In this document: positions 24,272-32,547 of the stretch, in pieces
Layout of the letters: the number at the start of each line of letters is the position of its first letter
Numbering within the stretch: the stretch's first letter is position 1
Assembly: GCF_001273835.1 (NCBI RefSeq)
Contig: NZ_JHEI01000134.1
Coordinates: forward strand, 372,001 to 436,000
Reading direction: 5' to 3'
DNA: 64,000 nt
Source of the DNA: Leucobacter celer subsp. astrifaciens
GTDB taxonomy: Bacteria; Actinomycetota; Actinomycetes; Actinomycetales; Microbacteriaceae
The notes under the pieces: model-generated
Databases searched by the model: none
The model's input: only the letters and a program-made list of their open reading frames with translations
What the model was told of the DNA's origin: nothing
Program-made: the position numbers and the translations under genes

Positions 24272-24994
24272 ATGGCCACGATCGGTTTCCTCTACCCCGG
24301 ATACGGCGCGGAGGACGACTACCCGTATATGCAGACGCTCGTACCCGATCCGGTATCGCTCGAGCTCGTGCACACCTCGGTGGGAGTCGATGCTCACGAG
24401 GTCGATGCGCTGCTCGATCTCGGCCGCAGCGAGCGGCTGCTCGAGGGCGCCGAGGCGCTGCGTGCGAAGTCGCCCGACTCGATCATCTGGGCCTGCACCT
24501 CCGGCAGCTTCGTGTTCGGGCTCGACGGGGCGAAGCGTCAGGCCGACGAGGTCGGAGCGGCGCTCGGCATTCCCGCCTCATCCACCTCCCTCGCATTCGT
24601 CGACGCGATCCGCCACCTCGGCATCACGCGCGTCGCGATCGCGGCGACCTACCCCGAGGACGTCTCGGTGCACTTCCGCGGACTGCTCGAGAACGCGGGG
24701 ATCACCGTGCTCTCGCTCGTGAGCCACGACATCGAGACGGCGGCGCTCGCCGGCGAGCTCGACGACGACGGAGTGGTGGAACTCGCCCGCAGCAACAACC
24801 CCGACGACGCCGAAGCGGTGCTGCTGCCCGATACCGCGATGCACACCGCCCGTCTCATCCCCAGGCTCGAGGCGACGCTCGGCAAGCCGGTGCTGACCGC
24901 GAACCAGGTCACGCTCTGGCAGGGTCTTCGGCTCGCCGGAGCACTCGCGCCCATCGCCGGGATGGGCGCCCTCTTCGAAACGCGACACGGATAA
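24272..24994 (+). CDS. Asp/Glu racemase-superfamily protein (EutA/maleate isomerase-like) 2, one catalytic Cys missing
   Basis: Second member of the branch, 240 aa (MATIGFLYPGYGAEDDYPYM). The first cysteine is kept (Cys75 in IWACTSGSF). The second conserved position reads LLPDTAMH, so Asp187 stands where maleate isomerase has Cys. Arylmalonate decarboxylases also use one cysteine, but they keep the C-terminal one, so this pattern is the reverse. The chemistry therefore probably differs from the first copy. AAGGA precedes the ATG at 24272; a longer upstream frame lacks a binding site and crosses the promoter. It heads the group with the MFS carrier, amidohydrolase and SDR. Confidence 0.8.
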   Translation: MATIGFLYPGYGAEDDYPYMQTLVPDPVSLELVHTSVGVDAHEVDALLDLGRSERLLEGAEALRAKSPDSIIWACTSGSFVFGLDGAKRQADEVGAALGIPASSTSLAFVDAIRHLGITRVAIAATYPEDVSVHFRGLLENAGITVLSLVSHDIETAALAGELDDDGVVELARSNNPDDAEAVLLPDTAMHTARLIPRLEATLGKPVLTANQVTLWQGLRLAGALAPIAGMGALFETRHG

Positions 24995-25024
24995 GCTCAT
25001 CGAAATGCAAAGGAGCATCGAACT

Positions 25025-26389
25025 ATGAGTACGACAACCCAGGCCCTGAGACGCGAGCCCGACAAGGCGACGCTTCGCAAGGCGATCGCCGCCTCGGCCA
25101 TCGGCAACGCGACCGAGTGGTTCGACTACGGCGTCTACGCCGTCGCGGTCACCTACATCACGATCAACTTCTTCCCCTCCGAGACCGGCACCGGTACCGT
25201 GTGGGCGCTCGCCACATTCGCGCTGTCCTTCCTCGTGCGCCCGCTGGGCGGCATGTTCTGGGGCCCGCTGGGCGATAAGTTCGGCCGCAAGAAGGTGCTC
25301 GCGCTCACGATCCTCCTGATGGCGGGTGCCACCTTCGCGGTCGGGATCCTCCCCACCTTCGATCAGATCGGCGTCCTCGCGCCGGCGCTGCTGATCCTCC
25401 TGCGCATGGTGCAGGGCTTCTCCACCGGCGGCGAGTACGGCGGCGCGGCGACCTTCATGGCCGAGTACGCGCCCGACAAGAAGCGCGGCTTCTACGGCAG
25501 CTTCCTCGAGTTCGGAACGCTCGGCGGGTTCGCGCTCGGGGCGCTGATCGTGCTCGCGGCGACGCTCGGCCTCGGCCAGGAGACCATGGCCGAGTGGGGC
25601 TGGCGGATCCCGTTCCTCATCGCCGGCCCGATGGGCCTGATCGGCCTCTACCTCCGCAGCAAGATCGAGGACACCCCGGTGTTCCAGGAGCAGGAGGAGG
25701 CCGCCGCCAAGGCCGAGAAGGAGAACAAGCGCGGCGTCTGGCGCGAGCTGTTCACCCACTACCGCAAGGCGATGCTCATCATGGCGGGCCTCGTCATCGC
25801 CCTGAACGTGGTCAACTACACGCTGCTCAGCTACATGCCGACCTATCTCGAGCACTCCATCAACCTCTCGCCCGAGACCTCGCTCATGGTGGTGCTGATC
25901 GGATACCTCGGCATGATGTGCCTGGTGCCGTTCTTCGGCTCGCTTTCGGATCGGGTCGGGCGCAAACCGCTGTGGATCTTCTCGCTCGTGAGCCTGATGG
26001 TCCTCGTGATCCCGCTGTACATGCTCATGGGGCAGGGCTTCGGCTGGGCGATCGTGGCATTCGTCGTACTCGGCCTCCTGTACATTCCGCAGCTCGCCAC
26101 GATCTCGGCCACGTTCCCGGCGTTCTTCCCGACGCACGTGCGCTACGCGGGCTTCGCGATCACCTACAACGTCGCGACCGCCCTCTTCGGCGGCACCGCG
26201 CCGATGGCGAACGAGGCGCTCATCGAGTCGACGGGCTTCCGGCTCATGCCGGCCGTCTACATGATCGTGGCGTGCGCGATCGGTCTCATCGCGGCGCTGA
26301 TGATGAAGGAGACGAGCGGCGTGTCGATCCGCACGCAGCCCGTCTCGATCGTCGCTGCCGGCGAGCGCATCAAGGCTCCCGGCGAGTAA
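25025..26389 (+). CDS. MFS transporter, metabolite:H+ symporter (ProP-like) family
   Basis: Twelve-helix carrier of 454 aa. It has the MHS-family N-terminal block GNATEWFDYGVYAVAVTYI, the loop 2-3 motif GDKFGRKKVL and a long acidic cytoplasmic loop (EQEEAAAKAEKENKRG) at mid-protein. MHS carriers import compatible solutes such as proline, betaine and ectoine or dicarboxylates with protons. Placement 30 bases after the EutA-like gene suggests a second uptake route for the same or a related substrate. AAAGGAGC precedes the ATG. Confidence 0.85.
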   Translation: MSTTTQALRREPDKATLRKAIAASAIGNATEWFDYGVYAVAVTYITINFFPSETGTGTVWALATFALSFLVRPLGGMFWGPLGDKFGRKKVLALTILLMAGATFAVGILPTFDQIGVLAPALLILLRMVQGFSTGGEYGGAATFMAEYAPDKKRGFYGSFLEFGTLGGFALGALIVLAATLGLGQETMAEWGWRIPFLIAGPMGLIGLYLRSKIEDTPVFQEQEEAAAKAEKENKRGVWRELFTHYRKAMLIMAGLVIALNVVNYTLLSYMPTYLEHSINLSPETSLMVVLIGYLGMMCLVPFFGSLSDRVGRKPLWIFSLVSLMVLVIPLYMLMGQGFGWAIVAFVVLGLLYIPQLATISATFPAFFPTHVRYAGFAITYNVATALFGGTAPMANEALIESTGFRLMPAVYMIVACAIGLIAALMMKETSGVSIRTQPVSIVAAGERIKAPGE

Positions 26390-26409
26390 CGACGCGTGAA
26401 CACGGCGAC

Positions 26410-26442
26410 GCGGCGGACGCGGGCTCGGCCCGCGCCCGCCGC
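26410..26442 (+). terminator. Imperfect GC stem-loop after the MHS transporter
   Basis: GCGGCGGACGCGGG (26410-26423) faces CCCGCGCCCGCCGC (26429-26442), with one mismatch and a 5-base loop. It lies between the transporter and the amidohydrolase and may attenuate rather than end transcription. Confidence 0.5.
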
Positions 26443-26471
26443 GCGCTTGTCGCAGTGAACGGAGGGACCTC

Positions 26472-28124
26472 ATGATCGTCGATCTGCTCCTCGAGAACGC
26501 TCGCGTGCTCACTCAGGACGAGCGGATGCCGAGGGCCTCCGCACTCGCCGCGCTGGGCGGGCGCATCGTCGCGGTCGGTGACGACTGCGCCGGCCTGAGC
26601 GCGGCGCGACGCATCGACGTCGATGGCGCGATCGTGGCACCCGGCTTCAACGACGCGCACGCGCACTCGGTGTGGTTCGGGCACACGCTGCTCGAGGTGG
26701 ATCTCGCCTCCTGCGCGGGACTCGACGACCTCTATCTTCGCGTCGAGCGAGCGGCCGTCGGCCTCCCCGCCGGAGAGTGGCTCGTCGCCTCCGGCTACAA
26801 CCAGATGGACACCGGCGGAGCCTACCCGGATGCCGACCGCCTCGACGCCGCGGCGGGCGGACGGCCGGTGTGGATCAAGCACACCTCGGGGCACTCCTGC
26901 TTCCTGAGCAGACGCGCCGTCGAGTCGCTCGGCATCACCGGTACCGAGCGCTTCGACGGCGGCTCCGTGGTGTGCGACGAGACCGGGCGGCCCACGGGTC
27001 TTCTCGAGGAGACCGCCATGGCGCTCGTGCAGGAGCGCATGCTGCCGGCGCCGCAGCAGCAGATCGTGGCGGCCCTGGAGGCCGCGACCGCGCGCTACGC
27101 CGCCGAAGGGCTGACGAGCGTCACCGACGCGGGCATCGGCGGCGGGTGGATCGGGCACAGCGCGCAGGAGTTCGGCGCGTATCAGGCGGCGCTCGAGGCG
27201 GGTGCGCTGCGCACGAGGATGCAGCCGATGCTGGTCTCGGATGTGCTCGGCGATGTACCGCTCAGCGCGGACGGTCGCCGCTTCCGCGGCCTGCCCGGAG
27301 GGTTGCGCAGCGGCCTCGGCGACGCGCGACTGCAGCTCGGCCCGGTGAAGATATTCCTCGATGGCTCGATCCTCGGCAATACCGCGCGCATGTCGCAGGG
27401 CTATCACAACTGCCCGGCGAATCACGGGTACTTCCAGGGCGACGTCGACGAGATGCGCCGGCGCGCGCTCGACGCGGGCCGGGCCGGCTGGGCGCTCGCG
27501 ATGCACGCGGTGGGCGACGAGGCGGTGGGGCTCGCGATCGACGTGCTCGAGCAGCTGCGCGCCGAGGGGGTGCGGCCGCCGCTGCCGCACCGCATCGAGC
27601 ACGGCGGCGTCGTGACCGACGCGCAGCTCTCGGCGCTCTCGGCGCTCGGCACCTCGATCGTCGCGCAGCCCTACTTCATGCGCGTGTACGGGGACGGGTT
27701 CCGGGACTACATCGGCGACGCGCGTGCGGAGCAGTCCTTCCGCCTGGGCAGCCTGCTGCGGCACGGCCTCCCGGTCGCCGGGAGCTCGGACCGTCCGGTC
27801 GCCGAGGGCAGGCCCCTCGCGGTGATGCAGGCTGCTGTGGAGCGCCTCACCGCCCACGACTGGGTCTACGGGCCCGACGAGCGGCTCACGGCCGAGCAGG
27901 CGCTGCACGCGTACACGGCCGGCTCGGCCGCCGTGACCGGCTGGGGCGCCGAGAAGGGGCGGTTGGCGCCGGGGTATCTGGCCGATCTCGTGCTGCTCGG
28001 CGACGACCCGACCCGGGTCGACGCCTCGCGGATCGGGGACGTCGCAGTGCTCGCCACCGTGCTCGGCGGCGAGGCGACCCACGACCCGAGCGGGATGCTG
28101 GACGGCGGATCGGAGGACGGATGA
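26472..28124 (+). CDS. Metal-dependent amidohydrolase, YtcJ-like
   Basis: Predicted hydrolase of the amidohydrolase superfamily, 550 aa, cytosolic. Metal and catalytic elements appear in order: HAHS after GFNDA (about residue 62), a FLDGSILGNTARM block, AMHAVGDEA (His), HRIEHGGV (His) and AGSSDRPV (Asp). The YtcJ/N-substituted-formamide deformylase branch removes acyl groups from amides and enamides, which fits cleavage of an N-acyl or cyclic amide intermediate. GGAGGGACC precedes the ATG. The stop overlaps the next SDR by four bases. The actual substrate is unknown. Confidence 0.85.
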   Translation: MIVDLLLENARVLTQDERMPRASALAALGGRIVAVGDDCAGLSAARRIDVDGAIVAPGFNDAHAHSVWFGHTLLEVDLASCAGLDDLYLRVERAAVGLPAGEWLVASGYNQMDTGGAYPDADRLDAAAGGRPVWIKHTSGHSCFLSRRAVESLGITGTERFDGGSVVCDETGRPTGLLEETAMALVQERMLPAPQQQIVAALEAATARYAAEGLTSVTDAGIGGGWIGHSAQEFGAYQAALEAGALRTRMQPMLVSDVLGDVPLSADGRRFRGLPGGLRSGLGDARLQLGPVKIFLDGSILGNTARMSQGYHNCPANHGYFQGDVDEMRRRALDAGRAGWALAMHAVGDEAVGLAIDVLEQLRAEGVRPPLPHRIEHGGVVTDAQLSALSALGTSIVAQPYFMRVYGDGFRDYIGDARAEQSFRLGSLLRHGLPVAGSSDRPVAEGRPLAVMQAAVERLTAHDWVYGPDERLTAEQALHAYTAGSAAVTGWGAEKGRLAPGYLADLVLLGDDPTRVDASRIGDVAVLATVLGGEATHDPSGMLDGGSEDG

Positions 28125-29020
28125 GCGCGAACGAATCGGGTGCCGGCGCTGGGCGGCGTGCCGGAGCCGAGACCGGTGCTGGAGTCGAGACCGGTGCCGG
28201 ATCGGGTGCCGGTGCTGGATCGGGGGCCGGCAGCGGCTCGGCCGCGCGGCCGCTCGGCACCGCGGTCGTCACGGGCGGCACGTCCGGGATCGGCCTCGCG
28301 ATCGCCCGCGGCCTCGTGGAACGCGGCTTCGGCGTCGTGGTGACGGCGAGGCGGGCGCCGGACGATCCGCTCCCCGAGCACATCAGGTGCGTCGAGGTGG
28401 ATCACGCGCTTCCCGGGGCCGAGGACCGCCTCGCGGAGCAGCTCGACGCGCGGTTCGGCCCGCTCACCGCGCTCGTGAACAGCGTGGGGCGCCGGCACAA
28501 CGACCTCATCGGCGACCTCGATCGCGACACCCTGCTCGAGACGATGTCGCTCAACGTCGTCTCGCACATGCTGCTCACCCAGCGGCTCGTGCCGCTGTTC
28601 GCAGGTGGGGCCGGCGCGGGCGGTGGGGCAGGTACGGCCGGCGCGGGGAACGGAGGCGGCGCCGTCGTGAACATCAGCTCGCGGCTGGCGCGCGTCGGCA
28701 TGCCGGGGGTGAGCGGATACGCGGCGACGAAGGGCGCGCTGAACTCGTTCACGGTGGCCGCCGCGGTCGAGCTCGCGCCGCTCGGAATCCGCGTGAACGC
28801 CGTCGCGCCGGGCATGACGAGGACCCCGCTCATCGACGCGTGGCTGGGCGAGCAGCCCGACGCCGTCGCCGCGGAGGCGGAGGTGACCGGGCGGATCCCG
28901 CTCGCGCGGCTCGCGGCACCGGACGACGTGGCGGGCGCGGTCGTGTTCCTCGCCTCGCCGGAGTCGAGCTACATCACCGGCGCCGTGCTCCCCGTCGACG
29001 GCGGCTACACGATCGGGTGA
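28121..29020 (+). CDS. SDR-family oxidoreductase with Gly/Ala-rich N-terminal tail
   Basis: NAD(P)-dependent dehydrogenase, 299 aa. After about 45 residues of Gly/Ala/Ser/Thr low-complexity sequence the SDR fold begins with TAVVTGGTSGIGLAIA. Catalytic Ser is in NISSRLAR and the YxxxK motif is GYAATKGA. The C-terminus YITGAVLPVDGGY is standard. A second glycine-rich insertion (AGGAGAGGGAGTAGAGNGGG) sits before the Ser strand. The ATG overlaps the amidohydrolase stop. A later start would need a codon within the low-complexity DNA, and none has a binding site. It ends 16 bases inside the convergent lysR gene. Confidence 0.83.
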   Translation: MSANESGAGAGRRAGAETGAGVETGAGSGAGAGSGAGSGSAARPLGTAVVTGGTSGIGLAIARGLVERGFGVVVTARRAPDDPLPEHIRCVEVDHALPGAEDRLAEQLDARFGPLTALVNSVGRRHNDLIGDLDRDTLLETMSLNVVSHMLLTQRLVPLFAGGAGAGGGAGTAGAGNGGGAVVNISSRLARVGMPGVSGYAATKGALNSFTVAAAVELAPLGIRVNAVAPGMTRTPLIDAWLGEQPDAVAAEAEVTGRIPLARLAAPDDVAGAVVFLASPESSYITGAVLPVDGGYTIG

Positions 29021-29940
29021 TCCGCCGCCGCTCCCCGATGCTCGATGCCGCCGGCGCGGGGCGCACGACTCGTCTGCGCCCACGCCGCCTCGAGCGCGCT
29101 GAGGCACGCGGAGATGGCGGGGGAGCGTTCGGTGCCGCGCCTGATCAGCGTGATGTGCTTGCGGTGCATGTCCGCCGGGAAGACCGGCACCGGCGAGATG
29201 GTGCCGGCGAGTCCCTCGGCGGTGCTGGCCGGGAGGAAGGCCGCTGCGACCCCCTGCTCGAGCAGGCGGCGGTGCACGTAGGGGTCGGGCGACTCGAAGC
29301 GCACCCGCGGCTCGAACCCGGCGGCGCGGCACATGCCGAGACTCCAGCGGAAGGAGTCGGACGCGCGGGGTTCCATCGCCCAGGGCGTCTCGGCCGGATC
29401 GGTGGCACCCGCGGGCAGGTAGGCCCGGATCGGCTCGCTCCCGAGGGGCGAGAGCCGCAGGCCGGGAGCGGGCGGGAGCGGGTATCCCGGGTACTCGTCC
29501 GCGACGGCGATGTCGGCGCGGCGCGCGAGCAGACGGTCGATGGCGGCCTCGGGGTCGAGCTGCACGAACTCGAACGTCAACGCCGGCGCGATGGTGCGGA
29601 GGTGGCGCGTGACCGCGGCGAGCATGCCGATGGCGAAGGTGTGGAACGCGACGAGGCGCACCGTGCCGCTCAGCGCCTCGCGGGGAGATGCCAGCTCGCC
29701 CTCGGCGCGTTCGAGCACCGCGAGGATCTCCTCGGTGCGGGCGACGAGGCGTTCGGCCGCCGCGGTGAGGCGCACGCCGCGCCCCTCGCTCTCGAGCAGC
29801 GGCACACCGCACTCGCGCTCGAGCCGGCTCAGGCGCTGGGAGATGTTCGAGGGGCTCACCTCGAGCGAGGCCGCGGCCGCGGTGAGGCTGCCGCGGAGCG
29901 CGACCTCGCGCAGCAGCACGAGCTTGTTGGTGTCGAGCAT
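29005..29940 (-). CDS. LysR-family transcriptional regulator
   Basis: About 311 aa. The N-terminal helix-turn-helix (LVLLREVALRGSLTAAAASL, SPSNISQRLSRLERECGVPLL) is followed by a substrate-binding effector domain. It diverges from the DoeA-like gene, the usual place for a LysR activator of that operon, and the intergenic palindrome at 29971-29985 fits its site. The start at 29940 (MLDTN) has a GGGGG stretch; an ATG five codons earlier (29955) is possible. Its 3' end overlaps the convergent SDR gene by 16 bases. The inducer is unknown. Confidence 0.87.
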   Translation of the reverse strand: MLDTNKLVLLREVALRGSLTAAAASLEVSPSNISQRLSRLERECGVPLLESEGRGVRLTAAAERLVARTEEILAVLERAEGELASPREALSGTVRLVAFHTFAIGMLAAVTRHLRTIAPALTFEFVQLDPEAAIDRLLARRADIAVADEYPGYPLPPAPGLRLSPLGSEPIRAYLPAGATDPAETPWAMEPRASDSFRWSLGMCRAAGFEPRVRFESPDPYVHRRLLEQGVAAAFLPASTAEGLAGTISPVPVFPADMHRKHITLIRRGTERSPAISACLSALEAAWAQTSRAPRAGGIEHRGAAADHPIV

Positions 29941-29970
29941 GCGGCCCCCGAACATTAATGAATGATGAAC

Positions 29971-30032
29971 GGTATTGATGATACCGGTGGCTCGGAATGA
30001 ATGATTGCGGTGCCCTACGGTGGAGATAGGCA
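29971..30032. promoter_or_regulatory. LysR-box palindrome and doeA-like promoter
   Basis: GGTAT-N5-ATACC (29971-29985) fits the T-N11-A LysR pattern. TTGCGG (30005-30010), a 16-base spacer and TAGGCA (30027-30032) form a candidate promoter 57 bases before the DoeA-like ATG. The palindrome lies about 50 bases upstream of the start point, the usual recognition position. Confidence 0.55.
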
Positions 30033-30088
30033 GGTGCGGGCGCCCGAGACGCGCCCGGTGGATACGGCAACGAGACGGGGAGGGACAG

Positions 30089-31309
30089 ATGACGGCAGAG
30101 GTGCTGCAGGTCGCCGAATTGGATCGGCGACTCGTCGCGGTTCGGGACGCGATGCGCGAGAGGGGCTTTGACGGCCTGGTGGTCGCCGATCCCGCGAACA
30201 TCTTCTATCTCACGGGGTACAACGCCTGGTCGTTCTACACCCCGCAGGTCTTCTACGTGCCGCTCGAGGGGGCCCCGGTGCTCGCGATGCGCGAGATGGA
30301 CGCGCTCGGCGCCCACCGCACCGCGATCCGCTACGGCGACGACGTGCTCGGGTACCCCGAGGCGCTCGTGCACCGTCCCGACACGCACCCGATGAAGTGG
30401 GTCGCCGAGCAGCTGCGCGAGCGCGGCTACGCCGGCGGGCGCGGAGCGGCGGGCGCTTCGCTGCGCATCGGTTTCGAGGGAGACGCGCACTTCTTCGCCG
30501 TGCGCTCGTATCTCGCGCTGCGCGACGGTCTGCCGGAGTGGGATCTGGTCGAGAGCGGCGAGCTCGTGAACTGGGTGCGTCTCGTGAAGTCCGACTTCGA
30601 GATCGCGCAGATGCGCAAGGCCGGCCGCGTGGCGAGCGAGGCGATGGATCGCGCGGTCGCCGCGATCGCCGAGGGCCGGCCGCTCAACGAACTCGCAGCG
30701 GAGGTCATGGCCGCGCAGGCCCGCGGCGCGGCCGCGGTCGACGGCGCCGACGCCGTCGACGGCGACTACCCCGCCATCGTGCCGATGTTCATGTACGGCG
30801 AGGGCGCCGATACTCCGCACCTCACCTGGACCGCGGAGCGCATGGCCGCGAACGAGGCCGTTTCGATCGAGCTCACCGGGGTGCACCATCGCTACCACGC
30901 GCCGCTCGCGCGCACGGTCTCTCTCGGCAGGCCGACACCCGAGCTCGAGCGCCTCGCGGGAGCGACCGTCGAGGGCCTGAACGCCGCGCTCGACGCGCTC
31001 CGGCCGGGGAACACCTCGGCCGATGTGCACGCCGCCTTCGATCGGGTGCTGCGCCGGTACGACCTCGAGAAGAAGTCGCGTCTCGGCTACTCGATCGGGG
31101 TGGGGTTTCCGCCCGACTGGGGCGAGCGCACGGTGAGTCTGCGTGCCGACGACCGCACCGAGCTGCAGGAGAACATGACGTTCCATCTCATCGCCGGCAT
31201 GTGGATGACGGGGTACGGCTTCGAGGCGTCGGAGTCGGCGCGCGTCGCACCCGGCGGCGCCGACGTCTTCACGAGCGCGCCGCGCCGCCTCATCGTGAAG
31301 GAGGTCTGA
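30089..31309 (+). CDS. M24-fold hydrolase of the creatinase/ectoine hydrolase (DoeA) type
   Basis: Pita-bread-fold enzyme, 406 aa, predicted to open a cyclic or amidino C-N bond. The N-terminal domain carries IFYLTGYNAWSFYTPQVFYV, MDALGAHRTAIRYGDDVLGYP and THPMKWVAEQL, which closely recall DoeA, the ectoine hydrolase. The catalytic domain lacks the aminopeptidase metal ligands: where M24 peptidases have DxG and D, it reads IELTGVHHRYHAPLARTV, like metal-free creatinase. A true Xaa-Pro peptidase is therefore unlikely. GGGGAGGG precedes the ATG. It starts an operon with aminotransferase, M20 hydrolase and SDR. Confidence 0.78.
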   Translation: MTAEVLQVAELDRRLVAVRDAMRERGFDGLVVADPANIFYLTGYNAWSFYTPQVFYVPLEGAPVLAMREMDALGAHRTAIRYGDDVLGYPEALVHRPDTHPMKWVAEQLRERGYAGGRGAAGASLRIGFEGDAHFFAVRSYLALRDGLPEWDLVESGELVNWVRLVKSDFEIAQMRKAGRVASEAMDRAVAAIAEGRPLNELAAEVMAAQARGAAAVDGADAVDGDYPAIVPMFMYGEGADTPHLTWTAERMAANEAVSIELTGVHHRYHAPLARTVSLGRPTPELERLAGATVEGLNAALDALRPGNTSADVHAAFDRVLRRYDLEKKSRLGYSIGVGFPPDWGERTVSLRADDRTELQENMTFHLIAGMWMTGYGFEASESARVAPGGADVFTSAPRRLIVKEV

Positions 31310-31311
31310 TC

Positions 31312-32547
31312 ATGGCTGCGAAGACACTCGCGCCGCAGTTCGCCGATCGGGCGGATCTGCTCATCGGCTCGGTCATCGACGCGTCGACGGCGCTGCTCGC
31401 CGAGCAGGAGCACGACATCGTGCGCTTCGCGATGGGGGCGCCGAGCGAGGACCTCATGCCGATGGCCGAGATCGACGAGGCGTTCTCGCGCGCTGCCGAG
31501 GGGCGCTACGACTACGGCGAGACCCAGGGCGAGCCGGTGCTGCGCGAGCAGATCCTCCGGCTCGGCGAGCGTCTCGGCGTGCCGACCGACGACGAGCGCA
31601 TCCTCGTCACCAACGGCGGCATGCAGGGCCTCGACATCGCCTTCAAGCTGTTCGTCGATCCCGGCGATCTCGTCGTGGCCGAGGCGCCGACGTACAGCAA
31701 CGGCAACGCCACCGCGCTGAGCTACGGCGCCGAGATGCTGCCGGTGCCGATGGACGACGACGGCATGGTGGTCGAGGCGCTGCCCGATCTCGTCGCCGCC
31801 GCGGGCCGGACGCCGCGCGCGATCTACACGATCCCGAACTTCCAGAACCCGACGGGGGTCACGCTCAGCCGGGAGCGACGCGAGCTGCTGCTCGAGCTGG
31901 CCGAGCGCTGGGGCGCAGTGGTCATCGATGACGATCCCTACGGGATGCTCCGCTTCGGCGGCGACGCCGTGCCCGGATTCGCCGAGATCGCCCCGCGGCA
32001 CCCACTGGTGTTCCAGGTGCGCACCTTCTCGAAGACCATCGCACCGGGCCTGCGCACCGGCTGGATCGACGTCGACCCGGCGGTGCGCGAGCTCGCGATC
32101 AACGCGAAGCAGGCCATGGACACCTGCAGCAGCGTGCCCGTGCAGCGCGCGGCGGCGAGCTTCCTCGAGGCAGGGCATCTCGAACGCCACATCGACCGCA
32201 TGCTGCCCATCTACCGGGAGCGGAAGGAGGCGATGCGGGCGTCGCTCGCGCGCCACTTCGGCGACACCGCGGTCTCGACCGACCCCGAGGGGGGCTTCTT
32301 CCTCTGGGTGACCTTCACCGGCGAGCTGGCGGAGATCGACACCGAGGATCTCTTCCCCGAAGCGCTGGCAGAGGGCGTCGCCTACATCCCGGGCCCGGCG
32401 TTCACCGTCGACGGATCGATGCGCAACGCGCTGCGCCTGTGCTTCGCCACGTCGAGCCCCGAGCGCATCGAAGAGGGCGTGGCGAGGCTCGCGCGGGCGA
32501 TCCAGCGCACCCGCCCCGGCCATCGCGCCCGGGGAGGCGCGCGATGA
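31312..32547 (+). CDS. PLP-dependent aminotransferase, class I (2-aminoadipate/LysN-like)
   Basis: Fold-type I aminotransferase, 411 aa. It has the substrate segment GRYDYGETQGEPVLREQI, a VTNGGMQGLDIAFKL cofactor loop, NPTG in PNFQNPTGVTLS, the Asp in IDDDPYGML, and the Schiff-base lysine in RTFSKTIAPGLRTGW. It resembles the aminotransferase half of MocR regulators but has no winged helix, so it is an enzyme. It starts two bases after the DoeA-like stop and overlaps the M20 gene by four bases. In an ectoine-like pathway it could transaminate diaminobutyrate or a derivative. Confidence 0.86.
   Translation: MAAKTLAPQFADRADLLIGSVIDASTALLAEQEHDIVRFAMGAPSEDLMPMAEIDEAFSRAAEGRYDYGETQGEPVLREQILRLGERLGVPTDDERILVTNGGMQGLDIAFKLFVDPGDLVVAEAPTYSNGNATALSYGAEMLPVPMDDDGMVVEALPDLVAAAGRTPRAIYTIPNFQNPTGVTLSRERRELLLELAERWGAVVIDDDPYGMLRFGGDAVPGFAEIAPRHPLVFQVRTFSKTIAPGLRTGWIDVDPAVRELAINAKQAMDTCSSVPVQRAAASFLEAGHLERHIDRMLPIYRERKEAMRASLARHFGDTAVSTDPEGGFFLWVTFTGELAEIDTEDLFPEALAEGVAYIPGPAFTVDGSMRNALRLCFATSSPERIEEGVARLARAIQRTRPGHRARGGAR

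Noticed and set aside
25025..26389. Evidence of mobile element around the catabolic regions
   Set aside because: No integrase, transposase, tRNA or direct-repeat boundary was found anywhere in the window. Gene composition is uniform apart from AT-richer promoters.
27866..31186. Open frame of 1106 codons on the minus strand across amidohydrolase, SDR and DoeA-like genes
   Set aside because: It is antisense to genes with intact catalytic motifs and is Arg/His/Pro-rich in the manner of a GC-rich shadow frame.
31312..32547. MocR-type regulator (EnuR) of ectoine loci
   Set aside because: Only the aminotransferase domain is present; there is no N-terminal winged helix.
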